In this document: positions 34,867 through 43,453 of the stretch, in pieces | Numbering within the stretch: position 1 is the stretch's first letter | Layout: the number at the start of each line of letters is the position of its first letter | Position numbers and translations under genes: made by a program | The notes under the pieces: model-generated | The model's database searches: none | The model's input: only the letters and a program-made list of their open reading frames with translations | What the model was told of the DNA's origin: nothing | Assembly: GCA_937981575.1 (NCBI GenBank) | Contig: CALJNR010000062.1 | Coordinates: 1 to 48,161 of the forward strand | DNA length: 48,161 nucleotides | Direction: 5' to 3' | Origin: an uncultured Clostridia bacterium | GTDB taxonomy: Bacteria; Bacillota; Clostridia; Lachnospirales; Cellulosilyticaceae

Positions 34867-35421
34867 ATGGTTATTATCACTATTCAAGAAAATTATTATG
34901 ATTTGCTTTCTAATGTTATCACCCATAGCTACTTTTCATTATTAGAAAATTACTGTCGGTTTGAAACTGCTGGTACCAAAAACAGCCTGACACTTACAGC
35001 TCCACTTTATCAGGCTGCCAAATCTTTTCTATTTATTGCCCAAAACTTCGATCATGCTCTAGACCTGCTGGAACATCAGGTTTTTCGGCACTATCTTCCT
35101 TATCAATACCTTAGTAAAAACAAGATTTTAAGTACACTACATACTCACCATCCAGAAGCTGCTAAATATTTTCGCCTCAGCAAATCACATCTTTCACTTG
35201 GCAAAGCTAAAAGGTGTTACATTCAGACAGTTTCCCATTTTAAAAAAGACTATGCTTACTCCAAAATTGCTGTATGTAATGCTGCATTTATTCACTTATA
35301 TTTATATATTATTTATCATCAGTTCAAAGATAATAATATCCCTGAACTCTTCAAGGCCTATACAGCATCCAGTTTCATAAATCAAGTAAAAGCTTGCAGC
35401 ATTGCTCTAGCTGCTATGTAA
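34867..35421 (+). CDS. Hypothetical protein, unknown function
   Basis: 184 aa from the ATG seven bases after AAGGAGG; a GTG one codon earlier is too close. The sequence is helical and rich in His, Tyr and Leu: ITIQENYYDLLSNVITHSYF, then FDHALDLLEHQVFRHYLPYQYL, THHPEAAKYFRLSKSHLSLG and VCNAAFIHLYLYIIYHQFKD. I recognise no family. A strong ribosome site supports a real gene. Its last 15 bases overlap the convergent EamA gene, so the two transcripts would be antisense at their ends. There is no signal peptide and no obvious membrane segment beyond one hydrophobic helix near residue 140. Confidence 0.6.
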   Translation: MVIITIQENYYDLLSNVITHSYFSLLENYCRFETAGTKNSLTLTAPLYQAAKSFLFIAQNFDHALDLLEHQVFRHYLPYQYLSKNKILSTLHTHHPEAAKYFRLSKSHLSLGKAKRCYIQTVSHFKKDYAYSKIAVCNAAFIHLYLYIIYHQFKDNNIPELFKAYTASSFINQVKACSIALAAM

Positions 35422-36327
35422 TCCATTTGCTGTTTTCTTTTTCCAAAAGTTTAAATTCATCTTGTTTTGTGCTAAGTAAACCCCCAGCATAATAAGTGCC
35501 GAGCCAGCTCCTGAATAAAGTGTTATCCTTTCTTTAAGTACGAGAGATGATGCTATCATTGTAATAACAGGGTTAAAGTAAATATAATTATTGGTCTTAA
35601 CAGCTCCTAAGTGCTTAACTGCCATATTCCAAAGAATAAAACACAGTGCAGAAGCAATAAGCCCTAAAAACAGCAGGTGCATGATGACATAAGCATATCT
35701 AAATTTCGCCGGGTGAAATTTATACCCGTTTGCTGCCAACATTGGAATCATCGTGAGAATGGCATAGAAAAATACTTTTCTTGTGGTATAGATTGGCGTA
35801 TATTTTGCCCCAAGTTTTTTGAGAAGAATGGTATAAAAAGCCCATGATAATCCTGCTCCAACTGCAAGAAGCTCCCCAAAAGCTGTCAGTTTCAGCACAA
35901 AAGTGCCATTAAAAATAACCAAAAATACTCCCACTATCGCTATTCCAAAACCAATCCATGTATTTTTACTTATTTTTTCGTCTTTTGTAAAAACATGGGC
36001 TATCAGCGCTGTAAGAATAGGAGCCGCAGCCAGCAAAAAGCCTACATGAGAAGCCAGTGTGAGTTTTAAAGCAGTACTTTCAGCTATAAAGTAAAGAGAT
36101 CCCCCAAAAACACCTAATAAAACGAAGGCTCCTTCTTCTTTAAAAGACGTCTTATGTATCTTAGGATAAATGATAATCAAAGTCATATAAGTAATAATAA
36201 ATCTATAAAACATAATTTCTAAAGGTGAAAATAGTTCTAACAATATTTTAGTTGAAACAAAAGTTGTTCCCCAAATACATATTGTAAAAAGTGCCATCAT
36301 ATGATAAATCAGTTTATTTTCTTTCAT
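35407..36327 (-). CDS. EamA/DMT-family transporter
   Basis: 306 aa with ten hydrophobic segments in two EamA repeats. The first repeat begins LIYHMMALFTICIWGTTFVS with the typical WG near the end of helix 1; the second has LLAVGAGLSWAFYTILLKKLG with a similar W-A-F pattern. The C-terminus is basic (FWKKKTANG). EamA proteins export amino acids, other metabolites or drugs; nothing here fixes the substrate. AAAGGAGTAGAAA precedes the ATG. The gene converges on and overlaps the unknown gene at 34867 by 15 bases. Upstream (36328-36691) lies repeat copy E and an AT-rich stretch that must hold the divergent promoters for this gene and the histidine kinase. Confidence 0.9.
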   Translation of the reverse strand: MKENKLIYHMMALFTICIWGTTFVSTKILLELFSPLEIMFYRFIITYMTLIIIYPKIHKTSFKEEGAFVLLGVFGGSLYFIAESTALKLTLASHVGFLLAAAPILTALIAHVFTKDEKISKNTWIGFGIAIVGVFLVIFNGTFVLKLTAFGELLAVGAGLSWAFYTILLKKLGAKYTPIYTTRKVFFYAILTMIPMLAANGYKFHPAKFRYAYVIMHLLFLGLIASALCFILWNMAVKHLGAVKTNNYIYFNPVITMIASSLVLKERITLYSGAGSALIMLGVYLAQNKMNLNFWKKKTANGLHSS

Positions 36328-36420
36328 TTTCTACTCCTTTATTTTTATTCCTACGCTCTTTATGTAGCTTAACACTAAAATCCTTTTTTATCAATTTATA
36401 AAATCCATTTCATCATTCTA

Positions 36421-36527
36421 CAGATTTCAGATCTTTAAATTTAAGTTATTTACGCTAGGTCATATGTGAATCATTGTAAGAAACAACTTTGTATAGATGA
36501 AAATGCAATCCAATAGATTGTTTCTCT
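36421..36527 (+). repeat. Dispersed two-hairpin element, copy E
   Basis: AGATTTCAGATCTTT, AAATTTAAGTTATTTACG, ATATGTGAATCATTGTAAG, AACTTTGTATAGATGAA and GATTGTTTCTCTATATAG. The second stem (AGAAACAA/TTGTTTCT) is perfect; the first has drifted. It fills part of the 364-base gap between two divergent genes; the rest is AT-rich with no other feature that I can name. Confidence 0.78.
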
Positions 36528-36691
36528 ATATAGAATAGTGAATCTTTCATTTTTAATTACAATTTTCAATATATTATGTACTTTTTTTACATAAACCTTT
36601 ATACTGTATTTATATTATGACTACTTTAGGCTTTATTCTTATTTTAATACTACTTTTAAGATAAATGTACCAAATATCACGGGGGATATTC

Positions 36692-38668
36692 ATGTGCTTT
36701 AATAGGCTTTTTAAGGATCTAGGTATTATACTATTTATTATTTTAGCGTGCGTTCTTTTTAGTTTCTTTGACCAATCAGCCTTTGTGTTTAGCGATATGC
36801 TTTACAAGCTGAATCTGATTATTTCTATTTTTTATTTAGCTTTAGCTTTACTGTGCAGTGAGACCTTTGGCATTAAAACCCTCGATTTATCTAGGCGGCT
36901 GGGTATTATTTATATTGTCCTATCACCTTTTAGATTTTATCAAATAGCTGTGGGCTATCGCCTCGCTAATCAAAGTCTGCCCATTTCTTATATGATGAAA
37001 CTTATGTCTTTTGTGATTATTTTAGAAGCTTTACTGCTACTTCGGGCGTTTAATCATTCTAAGCAAACTGCTGCCTATGCAAAGGAACTTTCTACAGTTA
37101 TAGGAATTTCTGGTGCTTTATTATTTGGCTATCACTTTTTGCTAAGACTGTTTGTTAAAACCTTCCCAGGTTTTCTCCCTTTCTCTTTCTTCACTTTACT
37201 AAACCTTGTGGCTTTGATAATCAGCTTTTACCTGTTTTATTATATCCGCAGGCACAAAGATGACTTTTCAGCTGAAATGAATTATTATCTTTTACTATTT
37301 GGAATATTTTATATACTTCATAAACTTTTTATCTTTAATATAAATTCTGCAACTATAATAGCAAATGCCTGCTTTCGCATTTTCTTTACTTTACTTTATA
37401 CGTACTTTTTATTTATGTTTGTTAAAACCCGTGTAAGGACGATAACGATTAAAGATTTGACGAGTGAACTTATTACCTCTGAGAAACAGCTTAAACAAAC
37501 TTTAAAAGATATGCAGAATTTAATTTATTTTCTTCCTGAAGCTGCTTGTATATGCAGTGAAGACACCTTACTATTTGCCAATAAAAAGTTCATGGAACTT
37601 TTCCATATTAGTGACCTTAGTCAGATTGTTAACCAAAAGATGATTGATATTATTCCTCCAGACATCTACCCTTACTCCCAAAAAGGGATTGATGAATTCA
37701 GTCTTGAAGAATCCCTTCCCGTTTTTGAAGTCAGCTTTGACAGCGGAGGGTATCATTATGATATTGAGGTTTCAACAACTTTTATCCATTACAACAGCAT
37801 GTCTGCAAGACTAGGCCTTATTAAAGATCTTTCAGATAAGCGAGAACGTGAAAAGTTATCTGCTGAGCTTATCAGAAAAGATTGTGATGAACAGATCAAG
37901 AATGAGTTTCTAAACATCATTTCCCATGAATTTAAAACACCGGTCAATGTCATTTACAGTGCGCTTTCTCTGCAGGAGATTAATATTGAAACTGTAAATA
38001 TTACCGGACTTCATAAATGCACAAAAGTTATTAAACAAAATTGTCATCGTCTTATGAGACTTATTGGCAACCTTTTAGATGTAAATGCCCTGCAGGCTGG
38101 CTATATCACGCCATGCTTTAAGCGCTGTGATATTGTCGAAATCCTTGAAAACATTTATTCCACCTTAAAAAACACCGCTGCCGCCAATAGGCTCTGCATT
38201 CATTTTTCCTCAGATACCACCGAGGCTTATTTAATGACCGATAAAATACTTTTAGAAAGGATCCTTCTTAACCTTGTTTCGAATGCCCTTAAATATTCCA
38301 GGCCTTCTGGGAACCTTTATATGCGCATTAAAACTAGCCCTGATGAACTTATGATATTTATACAGGATGACGGCATAGGCATTCCTGCTGACAAACTAGG
38401 CCAAATCTTCAGCCGTTTTGCAAGAATTGATAACACCCTCTCACGGGGCCATGAAGGAGTAGGCATTGGTCTTTATCTTGTTAAAGGATTTGTACAGCTG
38501 CTTCATGGAGAAATAACACTTTCCAGTAAAGAAAATATTGGAACAGAAGTTGTTCTCTCTTTTAAATTATCTGAACTTGACCCTATAGCCCCTTCTTCTT
38601 CTTTGCACGATGATCCTGTATCACTAAGTGACAAAATGAACATAGAATTCTCTGATATCTACTTATAA
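36692..38668 (+). CDS. Orphan membrane sensor histidine kinase
   Basis: 658 aa from the ATG behind GGGGGATATTC (an ATG 27 bases earlier lacks a ribosome site). About eight membrane helices fill residues 1-250 with short loops, like MASE3-type sensor regions. A short coiled segment follows (TSEKQLKQTLKDM), then a PAS-like domain (about 275-385), then HisKA with the phospho-accepting His in FLNIISHEFKTPVNVI. The ATPase domain has the N-box LVSNALKYS, G1 DDGIGIP, F-box FSRFARID and G2 GHEGVGIGLYLVKG. All kinase motifs are intact. No response regulator gene is next to it, so its partner must be elsewhere. What it senses is unknown; the membrane region suggests a hydrophobic or membrane-derived cue. 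Confidence 0.92.
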   Translation: MCFNRLFKDLGIILFIILACVLFSFFDQSAFVFSDMLYKLNLIISIFYLALALLCSETFGIKTLDLSRRLGIIYIVLSPFRFYQIAVGYRLANQSLPISYMMKLMSFVIILEALLLLRAFNHSKQTAAYAKELSTVIGISGALLFGYHFLLRLFVKTFPGFLPFSFFTLLNLVALIISFYLFYYIRRHKDDFSAEMNYYLLLFGIFYILHKLFIFNINSATIIANACFRIFFTLLYTYFLFMFVKTRVRTITIKDLTSELITSEKQLKQTLKDMQNLIYFLPEAACICSEDTLLFANKKFMELFHISDLSQIVNQKMIDIIPPDIYPYSQKGIDEFSLEESLPVFEVSFDSGGYHYDIEVSTTFIHYNSMSARLGLIKDLSDKREREKLSAELIRKDCDEQIKNEFLNIISHEFKTPVNVIYSALSLQEINIETVNITGLHKCTKVIKQNCHRLMRLIGNLLDVNALQAGYITPCFKRCDIVEILENIYSTLKNTAAANRLCIHFSSDTTEAYLMTDKILLERILLNLVSNALKYSRPSGNLYMRIKTSPDELMIFIQDDGIGIPADKLGQIFSRFARIDNTLSRGHEGVGIGLYLVKGFVQLLHGEITLSSKENIGTEVVLSFKLSELDPIAPSSSLHDDPVSLSDKMNIEFSDIYL

Positions 38669-38720
38669 ATAAGAAAAGACCTATTATCCTCTTAAGGATA
38701 ACAGGTCTTTTCTTATTTAT
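38665..38720. terminator. Bidirectional terminator between the histidine kinase and the GIY-YIG-like gene
   Basis: ATAAATAAGAAAAGACCT pairs perfectly with AGGTCTTTTCTTATTTAT, with an inner ATCCT/AGGAT stem. It overlaps the last codon and stop of both convergent genes, so both transcripts end in the same hairpin. Confidence 0.88.
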
Positions 38721-39066
38721 AGAGTATACACCCTTGTTTTTCAAGTTTATCCTGCCACATGAAAACGAGTATTTTAAGCTCTTCACTATAATCTGTTTTA
38801 CTTTCATCTTTATCATATTCAAGAAGCTCCAGCACTTTTATTTCAAAGCTGTCTTTCCCAAGACGTTTCCAGTCTTTCTGAAGTTCTCTAGCAGGGCAGC
38901 TTCCTAAATCCAGCTGAAAACATAATCGATTAATTTTACTTTTTGTATCTTTGTCTACATCAAGAAAAACTTTGTTTTCTTTGACATTTTTTATACTTAA
39001 TATCCCCATTGGTGTTTTTGTTTCTAAATATTCTCTGATGAGTTCTTTTTTTCGCATACGATCCAT
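38713..39066 (-). CDS. GIY-YIG-like family protein, degenerate motif
   Basis: 117 aa. The order of segments (MGILSIKNVKENKVFLDV, then INRLCFQLDLGSCPARELQKDW, then DSFEIKVLELLEYD and YSEELKILVFMWQDKL) matches a small family annotated as GIY-YIG nuclease-like in Firmicutes and Bacteroidetes. The GIY and YIG signatures are largely lost here (GILSI and FLDV), so nuclease activity is doubtful. It starts 4 bases after the stop of the zinc-finger gene, with AAGGGGATTAAAGTT before the ATG, and so is co-transcribed with it. Its end overlaps the shared terminator. Function unknown. Confidence 0.7.
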   Translation of the reverse strand: MDRMRKKELIREYLETKTPMGILSIKNVKENKVFLDVDKDTKSKINRLCFQLDLGSCPARELQKDWKRLGKDSFEIKVLELLEYDKDESKTDYSEELKILVFMWQDKLEKQGCILYK

Positions 39067-39070
39067 AACT

Positions 39071-39976
39071 TTAATCCCCTTGTTCTAGGCTTTTCTTTTT
39101 ATTTCTGCTTTTTATTACATTACAGCAGTTTCTACATGAGCTGCTGCAGTATTTTTCTCTTTCACTTTTGGCTAAATATACTTTTTTACAGTAACTGCAG
39201 CGGTTTAATATGCTCTTATCATCCGTCACAGCAAAGGCATACAGAATTTCAATAGCTGTTTTTAGTGAATCAAATTCCCAAGCGATCATTGCATGGTCCA
39301 ACATGTTGATAGTTACACCTATTTTCTCCGCTTTAAATTTTCCCGCCATAATATTGACACTTTCAGTTAAATAATTATTTCTATAAATGAGAATCTCATT
39401 GAAGTGTGTGACAATCTGCTTTGCAAATGCAACGAGCCATTCGAGTTTTTCTGCATAGAACCTTGAAAAGATAACATCAAAAACTAGCGGACGCTTGCCA
39501 TAGAACTTTGGAGAGTCCTCAGCTTTTACCACTGTTATATCTCTTTTATAAGTCCGAATGCAGACATCATCTTCTTCAGCAAATGGCAGAAAAAGTTTGA
39601 GATACTCTGATGCATCTCCTATCTTATCCTGTGTTATAAAATTATGTTCGAGAAAAAGCACATGTTCTTCTCCTATGATATTTCTGTTATAAACGCTGGC
39701 ACTTACAAGTCCAAGTAGTCCATACTTTTTAGCAAAAATCAGCGCCTTACTTTTTAACAGTTCCCAATTCACCGGGACTTTAAGTGCTTCATCCCCCAGC
39801 ATCATTAAATCAAATACCATTTCATCTGCAACATCGAATGGATTGTACATCGTATAAGTGGCTGTTTCTAAAGGAACAATATAGACTGCTCCTTTCTCGT
39901 CTTCCTTTAAATCATAATCGCTGTATCTGATCCAGTCGGTCTTAAACTGGCCAATCAGCCCAATCTTATTTTTCAT
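39071..39976 (-). CDS. Unknown protein with C-terminal zinc finger
   Basis: 301 aa. The first 245 residues match nothing I recognise (acidic and aromatic, with PLETATYTMYNPFDVADEMV and LLSKSALIFAKKYGLLGLV-like helical parts). The C-terminal 45 residues carry a treble-clef-like zinc finger, CSYCKKVYLAKSEREKYCSSSCRN in two halves (CSYC and CSSSC), followed by a basic tail NVIKSRNKKK. This resembles the CGNR-type fingers at the ends of some DNA-binding regulators, so a nucleic-acid role is possible but unproven. GAGGGATAGCT precedes the ATG. It forms an operon with the GIY-YIG-like gene 4 bases downstream. Confidence 0.65.
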   Translation of the reverse strand: MKNKIGLIGQFKTDWIRYSDYDLKEDEKGAVYIVPLETATYTMYNPFDVADEMVFDLMMLGDEALKVPVNWELLKSKALIFAKKYGLLGLVSASVYNRNIIGEEHVLFLEHNFITQDKIGDASEYLKLFLPFAEEDDVCIRTYKRDITVVKAEDSPKFYGKRPLVFDVIFSRFYAEKLEWLVAFAKQIVTHFNEILIYRNNYLTESVNIMAGKFKAEKIGVTINMLDHAMIAWEFDSLKTAIEILYAFAVTDDKSILNRCSYCKKVYLAKSEREKYCSSSCRNCCNVIKSRNKKKSLEQGD

Positions 39977-40107
39977 AGCTATCCCTCACTTTTATATTTT
40001 GCTAAATTGTAGTATCATAATGCATTTGCTGCCTGCAAATAAGTATCTATTCCTATTTGATGCTGTTTCATACTTCAGCATAATATGGCACCTGTCTCAC
40101 ATTTGTT

Positions 40108-40125
40108 AATACTATTATTAGTATT
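40108..40125. promoter_or_regulatory. Dyad in the promoter region of the zinc-finger operon
   Basis: AATACTA-TTAT-TAGTATT is a perfect 7-bp dyad 132 bases before the start of the zinc-finger gene. On the minus strand it adjoins TTAACA, with TATTAT 18 bases further on, so it could be an operator beside a promoter. The 280-base gap it lies in holds no gene. Confidence 0.35.
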
Positions 40126-40215
40126 TTATATTAACATTATAATAGCGCTTTTATTATCTGTCAACTATAAATAAATTAGATAACACTCCCCAATTTACAA
40201 TAAACAGCTGAAAAA

Positions 40216-40247
40216 AAAGCTTCTAGGTATCAATTCCTAGAAGCTTT
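40216..40247 (-). terminator. Rho-independent terminator after the CaCA exchanger gene
   Basis: AAAGCTTCTAGG pairs with CCTAGAAGCTTT around TATCAATT; on the minus strand eight consecutive Ts follow. It lies 10 bases after the exchanger stop codon. Confidence 0.92.
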
Positions 40248-40256
40248 CTAAAAAAA

Positions 40257-41228
40257 TTAGTTTCTCACAATAATAAACGTTAAATAGACTATATAAGATG
40301 CTGCCAAAATAATGCCTTCCAGCTTATTGATATTTTTTTTGCTAATAGCAAATAGATAGGCTACAATGCTGACTATAAGCAGAAAGAGCATATCGAAAAA
40401 TACAGCATGGCTGATAGCGACAGGGCTGATCAAACTAGATATGCCAAGAACGAAAAATATATTAAAAATGTTAGAGCCTATGACATTTCCAAGTGCAATA
40501 TCACTTTCTCCTTTGGTTGCAGCCACAATTGAAGTCACAAGTTCCGGCAGTGATGTCCCTACTGCAACAATAGTTAGGCCTACAAGGCTTTCACTCATCC
40601 CCCAAGAAAGAGCTACTTCGCTGGCTGCATCTACAACTAAATTCCCCCCAACTATAATACCTGCTATTCCTCCTGCAGCAAATCCTATACTTTTGACAGT
40701 AGATATTGCCTTGTCTTCTAACTGATCCTTTTCAACTGCCGCCGCTTTGCTGCTGCTACGCGCAGCCATTGCAAGCTCTATCAGATAATACATAAAAATG
40801 CCAAATAGAACCAAAAGTATCATTCCATCCGCCTGGGTAAGCAGATTGTCTGCACTCCCCTGAAACCTAGTATCATAAGCAAGAATAAGCAGAACAAAAC
40901 TCGAGAGCAGCGCAAAAGGAAATTCCTTTGAGATAATTGATTTCTTTACCTTTAATGGGGAAATAAATGCAGCTATACCTACAACCACCAAGAGATTAAA
41001 AATATTAGAACCCACAACATTTCCTATGGCCATATCATTTTGACCTTTTAAAGCCGATGTAATACTTACAGCCGACTCCGGTGCACTGGTTCCAAAAGCA
41101 ACGAGTGTAAGTCCTATAATAAGTGTTGGTATTCTTAGCCTTCTGGCAATACTTGATGAGCCTTCGACAAAAAAGTCCGCTCCTTTAATGAGAAGCAAAA
41201 ATCCTGCAAGCAAAATGATATAATCCAT
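40257..41228 (-). CDS. CaCA-family Na+/Ca2+ (K+) exchanger-like protein, probable Mn2+ efflux
   Basis: 323 aa with about ten membrane helices and the two inverted alpha-repeats of CaCA exchangers: GLTLVAFGTSAPESAVSI with GNVVGSNIFNLL, and GLTIVAVGTSLPELVTSI with GNVIGSNIFNIF. The acidic residue and Asn/Ser of these motifs line the cation site. Layout is like E. coli YrbG. Family members trade a divalent cation for Na+, K+ or H+. A yybP-ykoY riboswitch with an overlapping terminator lies just upstream, so this copy is probably made when Mn2+ is high and may export Mn2+. That substrate is inferred from regulation. GGAGAGAACGAA precedes the ATG. The MgtC-family gene upstream reads in the same direction. 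Confidence 0.9.
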   Translation of the reverse strand: MDYIILLAGFLLLIKGADFFVEGSSSIARRLRIPTLIIGLTLVAFGTSAPESAVSITSALKGQNDMAIGNVVGSNIFNLLVVVGIAAFISPLKVKKSIISKEFPFALLSSFVLLILAYDTRFQGSADNLLTQADGMILLVLFGIFMYYLIELAMAARSSSKAAAVEKDQLEDKAISTVKSIGFAAGGIAGIIVGGNLVVDAASEVALSWGMSESLVGLTIVAVGTSLPELVTSIVAATKGESDIALGNVIGSNIFNIFFVLGISSLISPVAISHAVFFDMLFLLIVSIVAYLFAISKKNINKLEGIILAASYIVYLTFIIVRN

Positions 41229-41325
41229 TTCGTTCTCTCCTTATTTTATAGTTGAAGTTTTTTATTCTTATCTATGTAAAGCTTTTATTAGAATAACCTA
41301 AAAAGCCTATTACTATTCATCTCAT

Positions 41326-41465
41326 GAAAAAGACCTTCAGAATAGAATACATTCTATTCTGAAGGTCTTGCAATCAAGAAAATCTTGCTAATTAGCCGAG
41401 TGCAGGTGCACTGGGATGACGACTAATTACCACCTAAGTGTAAGCTACTCCCCTTCGGAGTTATT
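41326..41465 (-). promoter_or_regulatory. yybP-ykoY (Mn2+) riboswitch with terminator
   Basis: On the minus strand the aptamer has the conserved GAAGGGGAGTAGC at its start, GTCGTCATC in the middle and GCAAGACCTTC at its end (about 41460 to 41361); these are the signature blocks of yybP-ykoY aptamers. Right after it AAGACCTTCAGAATAGAAT and its exact complement form a terminator (41330-41369) followed by TTTTTC. The CCTTC that closes the aptamer's P1 stem is also in the terminator's 5' arm, so Mn2+ binding should block termination and switch the exchanger gene on. Confidence 0.88.
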
Positions 41466-41519
41466 TTTTAATTAATACATATATACCATGTTTTTAACAT
41501 TCAGTCAATAAGCAAATCA

Positions 41520-41987
41520 TCAAAACTCATCTACTTCTTCGTCTTCGTGTTCTTTCTGCTTAACCTTTTTTGTAATAACTCCCTGAACGAGCAAAACAAG
41601 CTCTATCGCTATGATTGTTATAATGGTTATAGCATATAATCCCAGTCCAATAGGAATGCCTAAACAAGCTGCTCCCCATACCCCAGCTGCTGTAGTCAGT
41701 CCATGTACTATTTTTTTCTGTCCTCTATTAACTGAATAAATCACGCCTCCGGCTAAAAACCCTACCCCTGTCAATATATTTGCAATAAGCCTGAGTGGAT
41801 CTGTAGCCCCCTCAAAGTCTTCAAATCCATATGCCGATACAATAGTAAGCATTGTACATATAATGCATACAATAGCATGGGTACGAATGCCTGCATGTTT
41901 GCCTCTATATTTTCTTTCAATTCCAATCACACTGCCAACCACCAGTGCTGCGACAATTCTTATAACTTGTTCCTGAAGGGATATCAT
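41520..41987 (-). CDS. MgtC/SapB-family membrane protein
   Basis: 155 aa with four or five membrane helices. The conserved MgtC start is clear: IRIVAALVVGSVIGIERKYRGKHAGIRTH, in which the ER and GIRTH stretches are hallmarks. GVGFLAGGVIYSV and GLTTAAGVWGAACLG, also typical, follow. The C-terminal tail is charged (KQKEHEDEEVDEF) and lacks the ACT-like domain of longer MgtC proteins. In other bacteria MgtC is tied to low-Mg2+ growth and to F-ATPase control, but in Firmicutes its role is not settled. AGGAGAATAAAAA precedes the ATG. It lies just before the Mn2+ riboswitch, so it is probably a separate transcript. A GGCTGA-GG-TCAGCC dyad lies 43 bases upstream. Confidence 0.9.
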   Translation of the reverse strand: MISLQEQVIRIVAALVVGSVIGIERKYRGKHAGIRTHAIVCIICTMLTIVSAYGFEDFEGATDPLRLIANILTGVGFLAGGVIYSVNRGQKKIVHGLTTAAGVWGAACLGIPIGLGLYAITIITIIAIELVLLVQGVITKKVKQKEHEDEEVDEF

Positions 41988-42029
41988 TTTTTATTCTCCT
42001 ATCTCTTCCTATTATGACTATCATTTTCC

Positions 42030-42043
42030 GGCTGAGGTCAGCC
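42030..42043. promoter_or_regulatory. Short dyad upstream of the mgtC-like gene
   Basis: GGCTGAGGTCAGCC is a 6-bp perfect dyad with a 2-base spacer, 43 bases before the start codon. It could be an operator or a 5' UTR hairpin. Nothing else in the 254-base divergent gap is clear except the promoter at 42150. Confidence 0.3.
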
Positions 42044-42149
42044 CCTTTCTACTAATATACATCACACATAGTAATTATGGCTATTCTAACGATAGTCTAA
42101 TTTCTTGTCAATATTTTTCAGCTTAATCTTAATACATTTGTTTAATTTA

Positions 42150-42178
42150 TTGTACTCTATGCCCAATATGTGTATAAT
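42150..42178 (+). promoter_or_regulatory. Sigma-A-type promoter of the AI-2E family gene
   Basis: TTGTAC (42150-42155) and TATAAT (42173-42178) are 17 bases apart, giving a leader of about 57 bases before the proposed start codon. Confidence 0.7.
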
Positions 42179-42241
42179 ATCATTTAAAGCTATCAGAAAA
42201 GATTTTTAGTTAAAAAATTCTTATGCAAAGGTTGTGTTAAA

Positions 42242-43384
42242 TTGAATGAACCTAGTTCAAAATTCAAACAATATCTATTCATTGCTACATATGTGATTTT
42301 GCTTTCCTATCTTCTGATAAATCTAAAAGAAGTCTCACTGTGGTCTGTTAAGCTGCTCCGTATACTTAGTCCCTTTACAATCGGCCTCGGTATTGCTTTT
42401 GTTCTTAATATCCCCATGAAGATTTTAGAAACTAAGTGCTTGAAATTTATAGATCAGTCCAAAAGTTCCTTTATCAAAAACACGAAACGCCCTCTAGCTA
42501 TTTTACTGACACTCATTTTGGTTTTTGGGTTTCTTGTGGGACTTACGCTATTTATTATCCCTCAACTTACAGAGAGCATGGCTGCACTGATCAATAACAT
42601 TCCCGGCTATGCCCGTTCTTTGGAAAAGCTGATGAATGACTATCTAAGCTCTTCTGATTTAGTCAATCAGATTGGCAATGAACTTCTGGCAACATGGCAG
42701 GATTTTCTTCAAATTGGAAGCAAATTTCTCGGCACTTCACTTGCCGGACTCCTTACAATGACTTTGGGTTTTACCGCCAGCGTTGTCAATATAGGTTTAG
42801 CTTTAGTGCTTGCTGTTTATATGCTGGCTAGTAAAGAAAAGCTTATTATCCAAATCAAAAAAGTCCTTTTCGCCTTCTTTAATAAAAATACTGCAGTGCA
42901 GCTGATACATATCGGCCACATCTCTGAAGTAGCTTTTCACCGCTTTGTTGCCGGGCAGTTTACTGAAGCTCTGATTATTGGTCTGCTTTGTTTTATCGGT
43001 ATGAACCTTCTTGCGATGCCTTATCCGCTTTTAATCAGCGTCATCATCGCTGTAACAAGTCTTATTCCTATCTTTGGCGCTTTTATCGGTACCATACCAT
43101 CAGCTTTTATTATTTTTATTATAGACCCGCTCAAAGCTTTATGGTTTATCGTATTTATTATTGTTTTGCAGCAGTTTGAAGGGAATATTATTTATCCTAG
43201 AGTAGTAGGTAATTCCATTGGATTATCGGGACTATGGGTCATGCTTGCTATGGTAATCGGCGGCAGCACCTTTGGCATTTTGGGCATGCTGATTGGCATT
43301 CCGCTCTTCAGTATTTTGTATCAGCTGCTGCGCACCCTTGTCTATAATAAACTTAAAGCCAAGAAGATCATAAAAGTTAAATAA
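42242..43384 (+). CDS. AI-2E family transporter (PerM/YtvI-like permease)
   Basis: 380 aa with about eight membrane helices: three near the N-terminus, then a long amphipathic segment (IPQLTESMAALINNIPGYAR), then a cluster including GFTASVVNIGLALVLAVYML and the C-terminal helices with IPIFGAFIGTIPSAFI and GIPLFSILYQLLRTLVY. The motifs RFVAGQFTEALIIG and QQFEGNIIYPRVVG are characteristic of the family. Members include the AI-2 exporter TqsA but also Na+/H+ antiporters, so the name does not fix the substrate. The start appears to be TTG (TTGAATGAACCT) about 10 bases after AAAGG; no ATG is better placed. It is monocistronic between a good promoter and a terminator. Confidence 0.88.
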   Translation: MNEPSSKFKQYLFIATYVILLSYLLINLKEVSLWSVKLLRILSPFTIGLGIAFVLNIPMKILETKCLKFIDQSKSSFIKNTKRPLAILLTLILVFGFLVGLTLFIIPQLTESMAALINNIPGYARSLEKLMNDYLSSSDLVNQIGNELLATWQDFLQIGSKFLGTSLAGLLTMTLGFTASVVNIGLALVLAVYMLASKEKLIIQIKKVLFAFFNKNTAVQLIHIGHISEVAFHRFVAGQFTEALIIGLLCFIGMNLLAMPYPLLISVIIAVTSLIPIFGAFIGTIPSAFIIFIIDPLKALWFIVFIIVLQQFEGNIIYPRVVGNSIGLSGLWVMLAMVIGGSTFGILGMLIGIPLFSILYQLLRTLVYNKLKAKKIIKVK

Positions 43385-43390
43385 CAATAA

Positions 43391-43431
43391 GGCCGTAAAG
43401 GTAAGTTTAAAATCAGCTTACCTTCACGGCC
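43391..43431. terminator. Terminator after the AI-2E family gene
   Basis: GGCCGTAAAGGTAAG pairs with CTTACCTTCACGGCC with a single mismatch around TTTAAAATCAG; TCTTATCTTTT follows. It begins 7 bases after the stop codon. Confidence 0.88.
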
Positions 43432-43453
43432 TCTTATCTTTTATACTGTGTCC

